Shown: positions 46,837-58,500 of the stretch, one piece after another
Numbering within the stretch: position 1 is the stretch's first letter
How the letters are laid out: each line of letters opens with the position of its first letter
Origin: Papaver somniferum
Lineage: Eukaryota > Streptophyta > Magnoliopsida > Ranunculales > Papaveraceae
Assembly (NCBI RefSeq): GCF_003573695.1
Contig: NC_039360.1
Coordinates: 58,137,830-58,201,829 of the forward strand
DNA length: 64,000 bases
Direction: 5' to 3'
Made by a program: the position numbers and the translations under genes
Notes under the pieces: generated by a model
The model's input: the letters and a program-made list of their open reading frames with translations, nothing else
Told to the model about the DNA's origin: nothing
Database searches by the model: none

Positions 46837-48679
46837 TCAACTCGTACCGTATAACAATAGCCGGAATAACTGTGGGTCTTTAAAACCAAAAAGAGCTGAC
46901 AAAAGGAAACTGCAGTGAACCAAGAAAATGTACAAGACTAGCATGCCCTTACCTAGTTTCTGGATAACTATCGCTAATTGCGGTTCAGGTTCAGGTTCTA
47001 TGAAGGGGTCTAAATAGACTATTTTCCTCGGATGCATTTCCTCATAGGTAGGATTCAAATTATTAGGTCCTAGAGTCTGGAAAAACTCAGATAAGAATCT
47101 GGAATCACAAAATAACCTAAATAATTTAGGATCCTCTAAGTCAATTAGGTATGACTTACATAGTTGACCACAGTCAGAGTAGTGGTCATTCTGAAGCAAA
47201 TGTGTCGATTCTAATTTCCTAAAGTACTTAGGCTTAGTCTTAGAACTTAATAAGTGACACATTTGAAATCTAAACGTTCCCACAGTTGGAAGAAAACTAT
47301 TTGGTGGGAAAACAAAGTCAATCTGGGGATCATAGCCTGGGCAAACCACATCAACCAGAGGATGGGTTTCTAACGACTGAACTTTTTTCATGACATCATT
47401 AGGTTCGGGAAACCTAGTATGAAGATAATCTTGTAAGATGGTTGAGGCATGGATATCAAGTCCTATGTGAGGCGACTTTCTGAGAGTTAAAGGTAAAGCA
47501 CTAGGAAAGTGATAATCACCCCCAAACTTAGAGTTTTCAGTGTTTCTAGTTAGACTAGCCACAATCTCCCTAATTTCTAGGTCATCAGATTCCTGAAAAT
47601 GGGCAATTGATTCTTCTAAGTTGTAATCTTGCGGTGTATCCTCATTAATATCTACGAGTTCATCTAAGACTATTGTTTCTAAATCGTACGACTCTGAAAC
47701 AGTATTCTCAGGGTAAAACCGTTCCTCGAAACCATCATCGATTACAGTTTCTAAATCGTTCGACTCGAAAACAGTAGTCTCAAGATAAACCGGTTCCTCT
47801 AAACCTTTATCGGCTTCGTAAACAGGAAATATTACATCGTCTAAAACGGTGGTATCCCTAATCAAATCCTCGTCCTTTTGAATAGGTGAATAATCATAAA
47901 AATTATTTGGATTTGAACTAGAAATAATATAATCACTATACAGCTCAATTGGATTACTAGACTTGATCACTATGCCTACATATTTCAGATTCTTCATTAC
48001 TGCTATCCTCATCATCATAGTACGAAAATGATTGAACCTTATCTAAATAAGTAGTGTCTTTTATTCTAACCTCGTCCTCTAAATTAGGCAAATATTCACT
48101 ATTGATATCAAGGGTAAAATTAGAAACACCATTTTGGAAATTTAGATTATTTCGAGCAAGTCTTTCGTTCGTCTCTAACTCAAGTCTACGTGTCGACTCA
48201 GCTATCCTCTCAAGGGTCTCTTCCAAAGAAAGTTCCCTTAGTGTAGGATCTAAGTTTTGAGTTAATCTATTGAGGATATCTTCTACAGATTCAGTTTTTG
48301 TTGCAGTTCTTTCGTCCATAACTACGTTATTCACCTCATCTAATTTATACGTCGATTCAGCTAACTGACGTGAAGACTCAGCTAAATTCCTAAGAGTCTC
48401 TTCTAGAGAAGGAATAGGAACTGAAGGATCATAATAAGGACTACTTTTCAATAGTTTGATTGTATCCTCTAGAGACGAAGAACTAGTACTATAATCTTCT
48501 TGATCGTATGACTGATGCGCGTGCGGATAGTAATTGGGCTCACCATGGTATGAACCATAACCTTGAAAAGGTTGGCGTCCCCAGCCACTATTCTCACTAT
48601 GGTCATAATACTGATGATGTCCATATTCAAATTCAGGTCGATATTCATTGTATTGGCTTCTATCATACCAGTTCGACAT
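46837..48679 (-). pseudogene. Orphan retroelement protein, frameshifted copy
   Basis: Virtually identical to the intact copy, from the ATG at 48679 to the stop at 46837, except that CTCCTGATCAC (near 42079 in the intact copy) is CTTGATCAC here (near 47960). The two-base loss shifts the frame after about 240 codons, in the acidic region just after CRHSDQ. The rest of the coding sequence (from about 48018 leftwards) stays open in the shifted frame. The lesion is so isolated that it must be very young, after or shortly before array formation. Which array copy is parental cannot be told from this alone. Confidence 0.85.
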
Positions 48680-49271
48680 TCTTAATTACAAGGGAATTTT
48701 ACACAACCACAAACAAGGCCGACTCGACTCCACCAAAACAAACCTAAAGATTTCTAGCAAACAAAAAGCATGATGGCTCCACTTAGATTGTTTTCTAGAC
48801 CAGCTTCTATTCCTTCGAAAAGGAATTCGTTACAATTTGAGCACACCCCTCTGGAATCAATCCGAGCTAATGTAAGTTGAATCGAGGCGAGGGAAGCTCA
48901 GTGGAGCTTTGATACCCAAGGCCTCACCGCTATCACAAGGCGGCGCAGTCACGCATTCAACTCACAGAAACCATCATGAACTTTGAAATGTGCTTAAAGA
49001 GCAACCAATATTTTTCGAACGAGTTTCCTATTAAGCTCGTTACCCTATTGGTCTCGTTCTATTCAAAATTTTAGGCTTAGGTTCGCGTTTGGTTTCGTTT
49101 TCCTAAGGCGGGCAAGAAGGAAACGGTGATGAAATCCGAGTCCTTATCTTGATTTGGCCAGGCCTTGCCCTTTACTAGGAAATTAAAAACAGTCCGGTTC
49201 GTCCTCAAACAATTATCACCTTAAGGCAGACAGTAACCCGCTTGCAGGAGATTCGCGGGTGTTTCGATTGG

Positions 49272-49277
49272 ACTTAC
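49272..49277 (-). promoter_or_regulatory. Candidate leader splice donor, right interior
   Basis: GGGAG/GTAAGT on the minus strand, third conserved copy. Confidence 0.42.
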
Positions 49278-49783
49278 CTCCCGTACCAGACGGGCGATGA
49301 ACCGTTGTTGTCGACTCGGGCCACGACTCCTATGCCGTGTGCGAACCCGAGGGGCCGAGACGATATAGTAATCGTCGTCCTTCCCTGCAAACAGTTTGTA
49401 TTTAATTTTTTTTTAATTTATAACCCTTCCGTAGGGTTTTTAAAAATAATGTCCAAAGTCCAGAATAAAGTCCAAATAAAAAGTCCAAAAATTACAAAAA
49501 TTATGAAAAATAAAGCCTATTTACAAATTCTAAAAAAAATATATAAAAGCTATATACAAAAATAAATAAAAAATAATAAAAAATAAAATTAAATCCTAAA
49601 AAAAAATTATGTCTTTTTTCTCTTCTCTTTTAGCTTTTAGCTTTTAGCTTTAAGCTTTTTGTTCCCAAGTCCTTAGTATTCCACTTCGAACCTGTAAATC
49701 AAAGACACAAAAAGAAACGTAAAAAGGAACAAATAATAATAAATAAATAAAAAATTAAACCTAAAAACAAATCTATATACAAG

Positions 49784-49801
49784 TCCGCGTCGGCGGCGCC
49801 A
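49784..49801 (-). promoter_or_regulatory. Primer binding site, right interior
   Basis: TGGCGCCGCCGACGCGGA on the minus strand, adjacent to LTR C, the outermost 5' LTR of the array. Confidence 0.68.
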
Positions 49802-49804
49802 TTT

Positions 49805-51390
49805 TGTTGTAGTATTCGATTGCGGTAAATACGGATTCGATGCTCGGACTTGAATAGATTTAAAAACAAAAATATATACAAAATTGTCACAGATCAAGAG
49901 GAACCAGGACTCAGGATTCCAATGTGTTTCATATTCAAGTGGCTCAGAAAATAATTCTAGGCGATTATAGCTCAAAATAAAACAAGTATTAACTCTATCT
50001 TTGCCAAATTAGATTCCATAAAATATTACTTGTATATGATAAGCATGGAACATCAAGAATCCCTAGGACTAAGCATGTTCCATCAAACAAAATCACAAGT
50101 AATTAATTGAAATCATAAATCAATTAAAATCGGTGCAAAAAGTGAATTAAGAATTATTTAAATAACCACATGGCTGAAAAACAGCTTCCTCCATCATCCC
50201 AGTATTGGGGTTTAGCTACTCATAATAATCATGTTCTTAAAATACATACTTGATGCTCAAAATATGATTAAAAGAGTGAAAAATATAATACAGTGAAACT
50301 ACGACCCTCTTTAAGCGTCCAGAGAAGAACGATAGAATACCACTGCTGTAAAAACGATACCTCACGGCTGCTGTTGACGCTGCTGTTTTAAGACCCTCGG
50401 ACGCTAGTCGTTGACACTGTTAATAAACGACTGTCAATGCTGGTGTGTTCTTCGTGTTCTTCGAGCTTTGTTAATGGCAGCAGCAGCAGCAGGTACAATT
50501 CCTGCAACTCCTCCTGCGCCTCTCTGCTGGCCTCCCAATCGACCCCTAACTCTTGATAAAACTTTCTCTCACTTCCCACCAGCCTTTATATACCAATAGG
50601 GTCCAAATAACTCGATTAAATCCGAGTTTATCTCCTTTTTTTCTTCACGTGCAGTTGAGAGAGAAATCTCTTTTCTGTTGCTTTGTACGCGTCTTCTGGC
50701 AATTTCTTACGCTCCAAACTTCTCCTAATCCTTAAACAAGACTAGATACACTTTACTTCAACGTAAAACTCTCCCAGAATCTCTAAAAATATATTTGAAA
50801 ACTTCACAGAGAACACGTATTCTGTTTGGACTTTGATCGCTTCTCCCAGCCATTCCAGCCCAAGTTGATCGATAAAATCACTTGCATACGATCTGTTTAT
50901 TCTTAACAGGCCTAGCCCAATTGATTTCAGGGATTTAATCTCCCTCAAAACTGCCCAGAAATCCAACAGAGAATTATCAGACGTGAAATTAGTTTTCCCG
51001 CCAAATTCCATTATTTGAACTTTGAATGTGGTATCCCCTTAACCAGACCTGGTGTCCCTTTAGCAGCTGCTTGGAAATGGGTCACCCCTTAGTAATTAGG
51101 TTACCCCTTATCCAAAATCAAGGGTCCGTATAGCAAGTTTCCTCTGGGCATTTTCCGCACTTTTTTCGGGGTTCCTCCGGGGTATTTCTGGGGTACTTCC
51201 GGTACACTTCTGGGGCGCTTCCGGCACTCTATCAATGGAGGTTCAAACGCCGCATTTTCAGCCAATTTCGCCGCAAATCCTTATTCTTCTGAAAACACCT
51301 ACAAATATATAAAATAACCAAATAAGTACAAAAATGGGTGCTAACACTATATACAATTGAGATATATTAGACACATAAATGCGTCTATCA
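49805..51390 (-). repeat. LTR C of the array (rightmost, 5' end)
   Basis: 1586 bp, bounded on the right by the CAATC duplication. It differs from A and B at scattered sites (for example GACGCTAG for GATGCTAG near 50400). Confidence 0.92.
50585..50592 (-). promoter_or_regulatory. TATA box of LTR C
   Basis: TATATAAAGG on the minus strand. As part of the 5' LTR, it would drive the outer array transcript. Confidence 0.6.
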
Positions 51391-51395
51391 CAATC

Positions 51396-51890
51396 CCCTT
51401 ATCTCAAACCTCTAGTTGGTTTAAACTAATCACTTGGAACACCATTAAGAAGAACGGAAGTAGAGACTGGTGTAACATATTGCATTATCATCTTATAAAA
51501 ATCATCCTCAAAACCATGACATTTCAAACAATCTTCAAGGAAACTCCATTTAATCCTATATAAAGCCTTACTCATGTCAAGTTTTATTGCTAGTAAATCT
51601 TTTTTAGACTTATGTTTTTCCAGAGGATCACCAAGTTCATGTGCTATAACAATCTTATCCGTCATGAACCTGTTGCGGACCAACGCATTTTGAAAAGGAC
51701 TGATAATTTTATTCTACAAAGGTTTAAGCTTATTTGATAAAAATTTAGAAATGATCTTATAAGATGTGTTACACAAACTTATGGGTCTAAAATCAGCCGT
51801 AGTTGTAGGACAATCTATTTTAGGTAACAAAGAGATCAAATTATGATTATTCTCTTTTTGAATGAACTTATTGTCAACCCCTCAACTTAC
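51396..51890 (-). mobile_element. LINE remnant, reverse-transcriptase part before the array
   Basis: Right to left on the minus strand: LISLLPKIDCPTTTADFRPI with the PISLCNTSYKIISKFLS block, FQNALVRNRFMTDKIVIAHE, LLAIKLDMSKALYRIKWSFL, then VLLNGVPSD, a stop, and GLR..GD at the junction with CAATC. It continues in 36107-38049. Stops at two codons show it was already dead before, or decayed after, the insertion. Confidence 0.85.
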
Positions 51891-51956
51891 CATCTTCCAT
51901 TATGGATCTAATCCATAGAAACCTTGATAAACTCTTTGCTTAAGAATGACACCCCA

Positions 51957-52216
51957 CAAACAAACAATACTTACAAGGTCTCCAGATGGGATGAAGAAAG
52001 GGAGAATCGGTGTTGTTCTTTTTTTCTGGGTACTGTCAACCCATGTACTTGACCTAACCAGCTACAACACATTTAACTTTGACCATGAGGTTAATTTGGT
52101 AAAAAAAAGATAAACTCACACGAACGATTTAGTGAGTAATCGACGCACATGATTAATACCTTTAGAAAGAGTCAAACTAAATTTGACGAGGAATGTGTAA
52201 TATTCATGAGCTTTGC
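51957..52216 (-). repeat. Inverted partial copy of the pseudogene flank at 12.5-12.95 kb
   Basis: On the minus strand it runs through the 12526-12743 repeat, then jumps by deletion from CTTCATCCCAT to ACCTTGTAAGTATTG and TTTGTTTGTG. That is the exon-intron junction of the first preserved receptor-kinase exon (12918-12942). It therefore shares upstream DNA and a splice donor with the ERECTA-type pseudogene. Confidence 0.65.
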
Positions 52217-52496
52217 AAAAGAAAAACTTAAAATCAGCTGGCACGCATATATATTGACAAGGCAGGCAATAATGCTCTTCTCAATGTAAAGATGATGGCT
52301 CATGAACGCTGAAGAACCATGGTGCCATTAATTTTTTACAAAAAGATCCTAAAGATGGATGATAATTTTTTGATTCACTCTTCAGTAATAATGTACATGA
52401 TCTTTTTCTTCATAAAAAAAGTTACTGAAGCGGTCTGATACTACTCTACCAATGTTTTACATATAATGAATGTTGAAGGAAAGTATGTTGTATGCT
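52217..52496. other. Short intergenic stretch before the hAT element
   Basis: No gene seen. Its right edge is the target duplication TGTATGCT (52489-52496). Confidence 0.45.
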
Positions 52497-52605
52497 CAGA
52501 GCCGATTCTGAGTCCTGGAGGGCCTTGTGCGAAGTTGATTAGAGGGCCCTTATACAACTAATTCTTTTTCCCCGATAACTTCGTAACAATAACTACTATT
52601 AATTA

Positions 52606-53230
52606 AAATAAAAGTCGACTAAAAAAATGATGATGAAAACTCAAAAAAATAGTTTACAGTTATATTATAATGGTAAAATAATTTGTACTCATTATCAAAC
52701 AGGCTAAGTCGATAATTCATAAATTAATTTATATTGAATTAGAAAAAGATTAATGGTCAAATATAGTATGCATGCATTGAACATCATATGAGGCAGTAGC
52801 CTTTATAAAATTAATAAAAATAAATATCAACTAAAAAATAAAAAATGATGATGAAAACTCAAAAAAGATAGTTAACAGTTATATCATAATGGTAAAGTAA
52901 TTTGTACTCATTATCAAACATGTTAAATCGGTAATTCATAGTTAATTTATATATATATTAAATTAGGAAAAGAATAGCGGCCATGTGTTTCTCTAATTTA
53001 AGTATAGTAGTATCTATATAAATATAATGTGCACGCATTGAACATCATCTGAGACAGTAGCCTTTATACAATTAATAAAAGAAAATATCAACTAGAAAAA
53101 CATAAAAATGGTGATGAAAACTCGGAAAAATAGTTAACAGTTGTATCATAATGGTTAAATATTTTGTACTCGTTATCAAACATGTTAAGTCGATAATTCA
53201 TAGTTTATTTATTTATATAGAAAATTTTCC
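52606..53230 (+). repeat. Three tandem imperfect repeats inside the hAT element
   Basis: Units of about 210-260 bp start near 52606, 52818 and 53079. Each contains TCRACTA, ATGRTGATGAAAACTC, TTAACAGTT or TTTACAGTT, AATGGTAAA or AATGGTTAAA, TTGTACTC and TTATCAAACA, then GTCGATAATTCATA-like and GCATTGAACATCAT. Confidence 0.75.
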
Positions 53231-53289
53231 TATACATGGCCGCCAACTTTTTACCATTAACCGTGTCCCAATTCTCTAGATCATCCTCG

Positions 53290-53950
53290 TCATCTTCGGT
53301 TGGGAGAGGCTAGTTGTTTCCAAAAAGGATCAATATCCTCAATGGTTGATACCATCCTTGTACTGAAGTATGTCGTTACGGCATGGAAGAACCATATATG
53401 TCTTCATTTTACAAACACACTCTTCCTCCAAGTTAGCGGACAATGTCTCAATCAACTCCTCTTCTTTCATCACTTTGTCAATGCATAGATGGGAGACTCT
53501 ATAAGTTAATCCACGTAGCAATTTGCCATCATAATCTTTGTGTTTAAACATACATTCTGTTCAAATGCCGCTTTAATACTCACAACATCACTTTTGAAAT
53601 ATTCATTCATTGCATCAAATATTGTGACAAACGTATCAACGCAACCAAAAGATTCTTCTTCAACTGATAATGAGCCGACTCTACCATAATTGTTGTTTGG
53701 TTGTCGAAGTGTTTGTATCGATTAGTGAAACAAGACATAAACCTTGCTTTATGAGGTTCCACGTCTTTGAGCAAATAAATAATGACGTCGGGGTAGTCGG
53801 TCCTCCAATGATCAATAAGCATTTCAACATTTTCTTTGTAGTTATTTCTTGCATTATAGATAGTTTGCGTAGTCGACTTGTTATTTTTGTTGTCTTCCTT
53901 CAATTTACTAAGAATCTTAGACGGTGTCATATGTGCTCATATCATTTTAT
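53290..53950 (-). pseudogene. MULE/FAR1-like transposase remnant
   Basis: On the minus strand, 53930-53607 encodes a block beginning TPSKILSKLKEDNKNN with STTQTIYNARNNYK, which is the N-terminal-flank motif of Mutator-like transposases. It is followed at once by FTNRYKHFDNQTTIMVESAH and LKK, a motif that normally lies downstream of the catalytic DDE core. The core itself is missing, so an internal deletion joined the two sides. A further frame, 53551-53339 (GLTYRVSHLCIDKVMKEEEL), continues the C-terminal part. There is no SWIM zinc finger in view. It is a non-functional captured or co-inserted gene fragment. Assignment is by motif memory only. Confidence 0.6.
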
Positions 53951-54269
53951 CTTCTTCGTGCATTTCGTTGGATTTGAGTCGTGGGACTTTTGCATGTCCG
54001 TGAAGGTCAAGTGGACGTGGGTGGTTATGACGACAATCCATAGTTTTATTCATACCCAATATTTTTCATCTTTGTTGAGGGATTTATTCTTGAGGTTGAA
54101 AACGATCTTGAAAGGGAACTTTGTTTTCCTCGTCTTTGTCCTATTCTTTCTCCCGGTCTTCCCAATATATATAGAACCCTTTATAGACTTCTTACCGCCG
54201 GTTCCACTTTGCTCACAAATCATTTCAAATCGATCATGTCGGCTTTGTTTTCCACAAACTAGTGCGCAT

Positions 54270-55220
54270 TATTTTCATTGTGTGTTCCTCAGCCCAAGCC
54301 CCTTCAGGTTTACTTTTCCATGTCTACGTTCATTCAAAAACAAATAATTAGTAAGCAAAACTTTGGAATATTCTGACAACATGAAGGTAAACACCAAACT
54401 CTTACATACCAAATCATTTTGGAAGTGATCTTTCATATCTTCGTGAATTACGTCTACAGGATCTGGTAGATCGTCCATCGGTACAGGTTCACCAAGCACG
54501 ATCAACAAAAATATCACAGGGTTAGATATTACGAAGAAAAATTAATGATAAGGTTCAGCAATATACTAATTAACTAACAAGCTGAACCTAGTACTTTTGA
54601 AGGTTCGGCTCTTACGATGTTCATTACATAAGCCGAACCATTAACAAGTTTTTTTCGAACAACTCTCAGGAATAGGTTCGACTTGTTATGAAAATTTCAA
54701 ATAAGTTGAACTAGGATCTAGCAATTAGGCGGGAAGTTAAAATATACAAATTCGGCCGATAATTTTAAACATTTCAGTAAGTCGAATTGCTCATCATTTG
54801 TAATGAACCAGGTGGGTTCGGATGATAATTATAAGTCGGACCTATACCTGGTTCGCCGAACTATGGTGAAAAAAATACAATTTTTAGATGATTTCAACCT
54901 ACAAAAATAAAAAAAAACATAATCAGGAAGTATTCCTGTGTATTATCAACATCGAGTTACTCATAGAAGTATTCATCATCTGGATTTGGCTCATAAAAAT
55001 CATCATGAATTTGAGTTTGAGTAAAATCATTCTCATAATTTAAGAAATCAGCCATTAATTCCAGATCATTATTGTAGTTGATGTGTATCTTCCTAAGTTT
55101 TTTAGATGAAGATTGTCCCTCCTCATCCATTGAGATTACTTGAATCAAAGTTTTTCCCTCACTTCCCCTTCTCCGCAAAAAAAAACTAACTTCTTTTTCC
55201 CCCCAAAATTTATCATCCAC
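54270..55220 (-). pseudogene. Acidic ORF pieces upstream of the MULE-like remnant
   Basis: The frame 55220-54957 (87 codons, MDDKFWGEKEVSFFLRRRG, later FYEPNPDDEYFYE) has an ATG and ends at the TAA before a repeat-rich stretch. The frame 54517-54275 contains PVPMDDLPDPVDVIHEDMKD. Between them, 54600-54860 holds imperfect GGTTCGGC / AAGCCGAACC repeats. The two frames probably belong to the N-terminal side of the same captured gene as 53290-53950. I do not recognise a domain. Confidence 0.35.
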
Positions 55221-55598
55221 GCAAACTTTTATAACTTAATCATCTTAATCATTAATATTAATCACTAATTAAGACTATTAACAACTAATCATTGTTATTA
55301 ACACTAACACTGATAGGACGGATTTGTCATTACAAAAAATATTTGGTTAAGGGGATTTTGAATTTACTATCTGCAATCCATTTTTATCCTTATTCAGTAT
55401 GCCCTAAAACAGGATTCCCCGAAAAACCTCATAGTAAATTTATATTTTTCCTACACACAAAAAAAAGCCCTAAACGGATACAGTAAAAAGCGTTTGGGCT
55501 TGGAGAAAAGGCCCTAATAATAAGTAAGAACGTGGCTTTCCCCTGAGTCGGGCTTTGTGCGTCGCACACTCAGCACCGGCTCTGTGTATGCTAAGGTC

Positions 55599-58500
55599 TC
55601 AAAGGAAGTGACCAGCCATTAAAAGCTGCAGTCTCTTTGTATCTTCTTTGATCTCTATAGAAACTTCATTTTTAATCTCCTCGATCCTTTTGTCCCATAT
55701 GCCATCTACCAACTTCCAAGTATCATCACTTATTATTTGAGTCTGTAGATGAGATAAATAAAATAAGTTGGTCAGTTTCCATAAAATTAGCATCTTAGTA
55801 ATAAGAAGTCAACATGTATATCATTACCTCCAATGGACGAGGCGCACCAAATGTTGCAAATCCTACATTTCCAGGAGCAAATGTAACCCTCCCTGGTAGT
55901 GAAATTCCATGAATTCCCCATCTTCCCGCATGAATAAGTGACCCATACTCATCTACCGGAGGGACGGGTGGCTGAAATAAAACAAAAAGCATAAATAAGG
56001 AGCACTAGATTAAGTTAATTCAAGCAACTATTTTTTTTTAGCTGACAATGCGTTCCCGACTTAAGGATTAAACAAAAAGAAAATCTGCCTTCATTTCCAA
56101 ATAAAACCCCTGAGAGAGGCAGGCAGGAACAGTATAAAATTATCTGGAAATTGGCAAAAACATAATTCTTGATAAAAGTGTAACATCAAAGACAAATAAC
56201 CTTGCTGAAAAGAAACGCTAGAAAGATTGACAGGAAAGAAGTGAGTTGGAAGATATGAAGGCCACCATTGAGAAGGTCAGAAGTTATGGCTTTTGAGATA
56301 GAATTCAAGGAATGTTTTCTATTGTCCAAATAATGACAAAAAATCCCCAAAATTTCAGCGAGCAGCCTATATTAAATGAGAATCCAGGTTTACTTGGGAA
56401 AGGGGGGCTTGCAAGGTAGCAGTGGGTATGTTCTTGTCCTATGAAATATTTACATAGTGAACACATCACATCTGCAATTGCTGGATGCAGCAACTGGAAT
56501 GTTTATCTACCACCTATGGGCCAATAACAACTTATAACACTACCGTGCTTTATTTTCATCGTCAGAAGTGCTTATAAAAAGTTGGACAACTTAGTAAAAT
56601 AATTTTAGGATTCCCGACACATAAATCAGTGTTTATACATAGAAAATACGTTTACACAAGCACAGACTGCTCAGATATGATACTGGGTGCCTGCCTATAT
56701 CTTGTCTAGGATATGGGTGGACCATGATGAAAGATCGCATAAGATGCAGTGTGAAGTATAAATGGGTTGGCGATTTTTTAAAGGAAAATAAGTGGGAAGT
56801 TGCATTCTTTAGCTACAAAATGATCTAAACATACCTGAGGTATCCGTGGTGCTTTTTTGTATATGTCCCAAATCTCCTCTGCTTTGATCTCCCCTTTCTC
56901 GAGTAATATATCTAGACCCAACAGAAAAGTCACTTGGTATTCAAATATTCAATGGAAAAAGAAATGGCAAAGCAATTACATTTTTTAAGCAAACACTAGT
57001 TAACCAATGGTTGCCACAAGATAAAACCATTGCGGCATAGCCATGTGCAAAATGTAATAGCGAAATCAAACAAATCCCAACTGGAAACCATCAGAATGCA
57101 GCTGTAAATAGAGGAAGACCTGTAATCGTCTCCACAGCAGAATGGTACTCGTTGAGCACAGATGAACATTTCTCCACTGCAAACCGCAAATATTCATCAC
57201 GAAGTGCTTCTAGTTTTGCTGCAAGCTGGAAAGTTTTTCAATAAAATAAAAATCATTAATCAGGATACTTATAACAATAAAGGAGAATACTGGACACATT
57301 TCTGCTATATCAGAAAAGAGAAACTTGCAGAAAAAATTCTGAGAAAAGTACCCATTGGTTCTAATAAACCTACATTTGGTACAAGATCACTCTGATTCCT
57401 ATAAAATGTTTTCCCGAACGCTGTCATCCCTGTTTGTAGAATTAAAAATTCTGCACGTCTGGAAGCTTCAGATGTAGCCTTCGCAGATATCCAACACAAG
57501 TTGTCTATCCCAAACATCTCCTCCTCGACGACTCGGGCTACAAATTCAAGGTAATTTTAATCCATAAAAGCATTGCCGTGTCTCATATTATTGTCTTTAA
57601 AAATGCAACTAGAAAGAGATAAGACTAAATTATCAAAACAGAAAAAGCACAGTAATGTGAGAACAAACGTAAAATATTATTAGCGCTGGGATTTTTCGTA
57701 TTGCTTAGATCAGGTTCACCTAAATAACTGGAACCACAAGCATGCATACCAATGATCTCTTAGCAATTTCACCAAATCTGTTGTCTCATTTGTTCTTATT
57801 TCGGAATTTGTCAACATTTGTACCTCCCTGGCATTCAGAAATGTCATTCTTTACTATCCATTATCTACTAACTTACTTCTTTGCTAGCTTATTTTGAGTA
57901 CAACATTTTGGCAGAATCTTGTAGGTACTAATTAAAGCTGCCATGATAATGGTTGTGCTTAGCAAATAGTTCCCTATCATGATATGATCCCATCCATCAA
58001 ATACTAATCACCAACTGAACAAAGGAAGCTTATGCGTAAAGATAATCTCAGTCGCAGATGGAGCTCTAATGAAGAAATTTAATTTTTCTATCATGGTCAG
58101 AAGCTCGTAAGTGTATTCTCGTGATGATTATTTTTGACTGTTTCTTCCACAGACGACTACCTCTATGAAAAATCAGCTCCTTCAACAACTGCATGGTACT
58201 ATGTTGGGATCCTAGTCCCACATTGGCTAGATGGGGCTTAATTGGTAGTTTATAAGTCAATGGGTTCCCTCATCTAGTCAACCGGTTTTCGAATTGAGTT
58301 CTACCCATGGGCTTAAGACGAGTTTAGGGTCGGTACCCTAACATTTGGTATCAGAGCCAACCACCACGACCCACGCCCGCGAACACGGAAGGGGTGACCT
58401 ATAGGCTAGATTAAAGTGTTGGGGCACCTATGTATGGGCGTAGTTGTCACCCGCATTGAATACTGATAGGGGAGTGAAGCCGCCATAAGAGAAAGGGCTA

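Larger units (their letters stand above)
38050..51390 (-). mobile_element. Tandem three-LTR array (LTR-interior-LTR-interior-LTR)
   Basis: Three LTRs of 1583-1586 bp and two interiors of about 4.29 kb alternate. The only target duplication, CAATC, is at 38045-38049 and 51391-51395, at the outer edges. Each interior has its primer site at the right and purine tract at the left, so the array reads on the minus strand. The copies are nearly identical by eye. The array interrupts a LINE reverse-transcriptase frame exactly between the codons for RQGD and CLSP. Such arrays arise by unequal recombination between LTRs of sister copies, or by insertion of a multimer. Assembly duplication should be excluded, but small differences between the repeats argue for real copies. 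Confidence 0.93.
52497..55584. mobile_element. hAT-type element, 3.1 kb, carrying MULE-like debris
   Basis: Terminal inverted repeats CAGAGCCGATTCTGAGT and, from the right end, CAGAGCCGGTGCTGAGT. The perfect 8-bp duplication TGTATGCT is at 52489-52496 and 55585-55592. The left third is a three-unit tandem repeat. The rest holds minus-strand reading frames resembling pieces of a Mutator-like transposase or FAR1-type gene. A hAT transposase is not recognisable, so it is non-autonomous. It is inserted 14 bases downstream of the FTSHI4-like stop codon. Confidence 0.85.
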
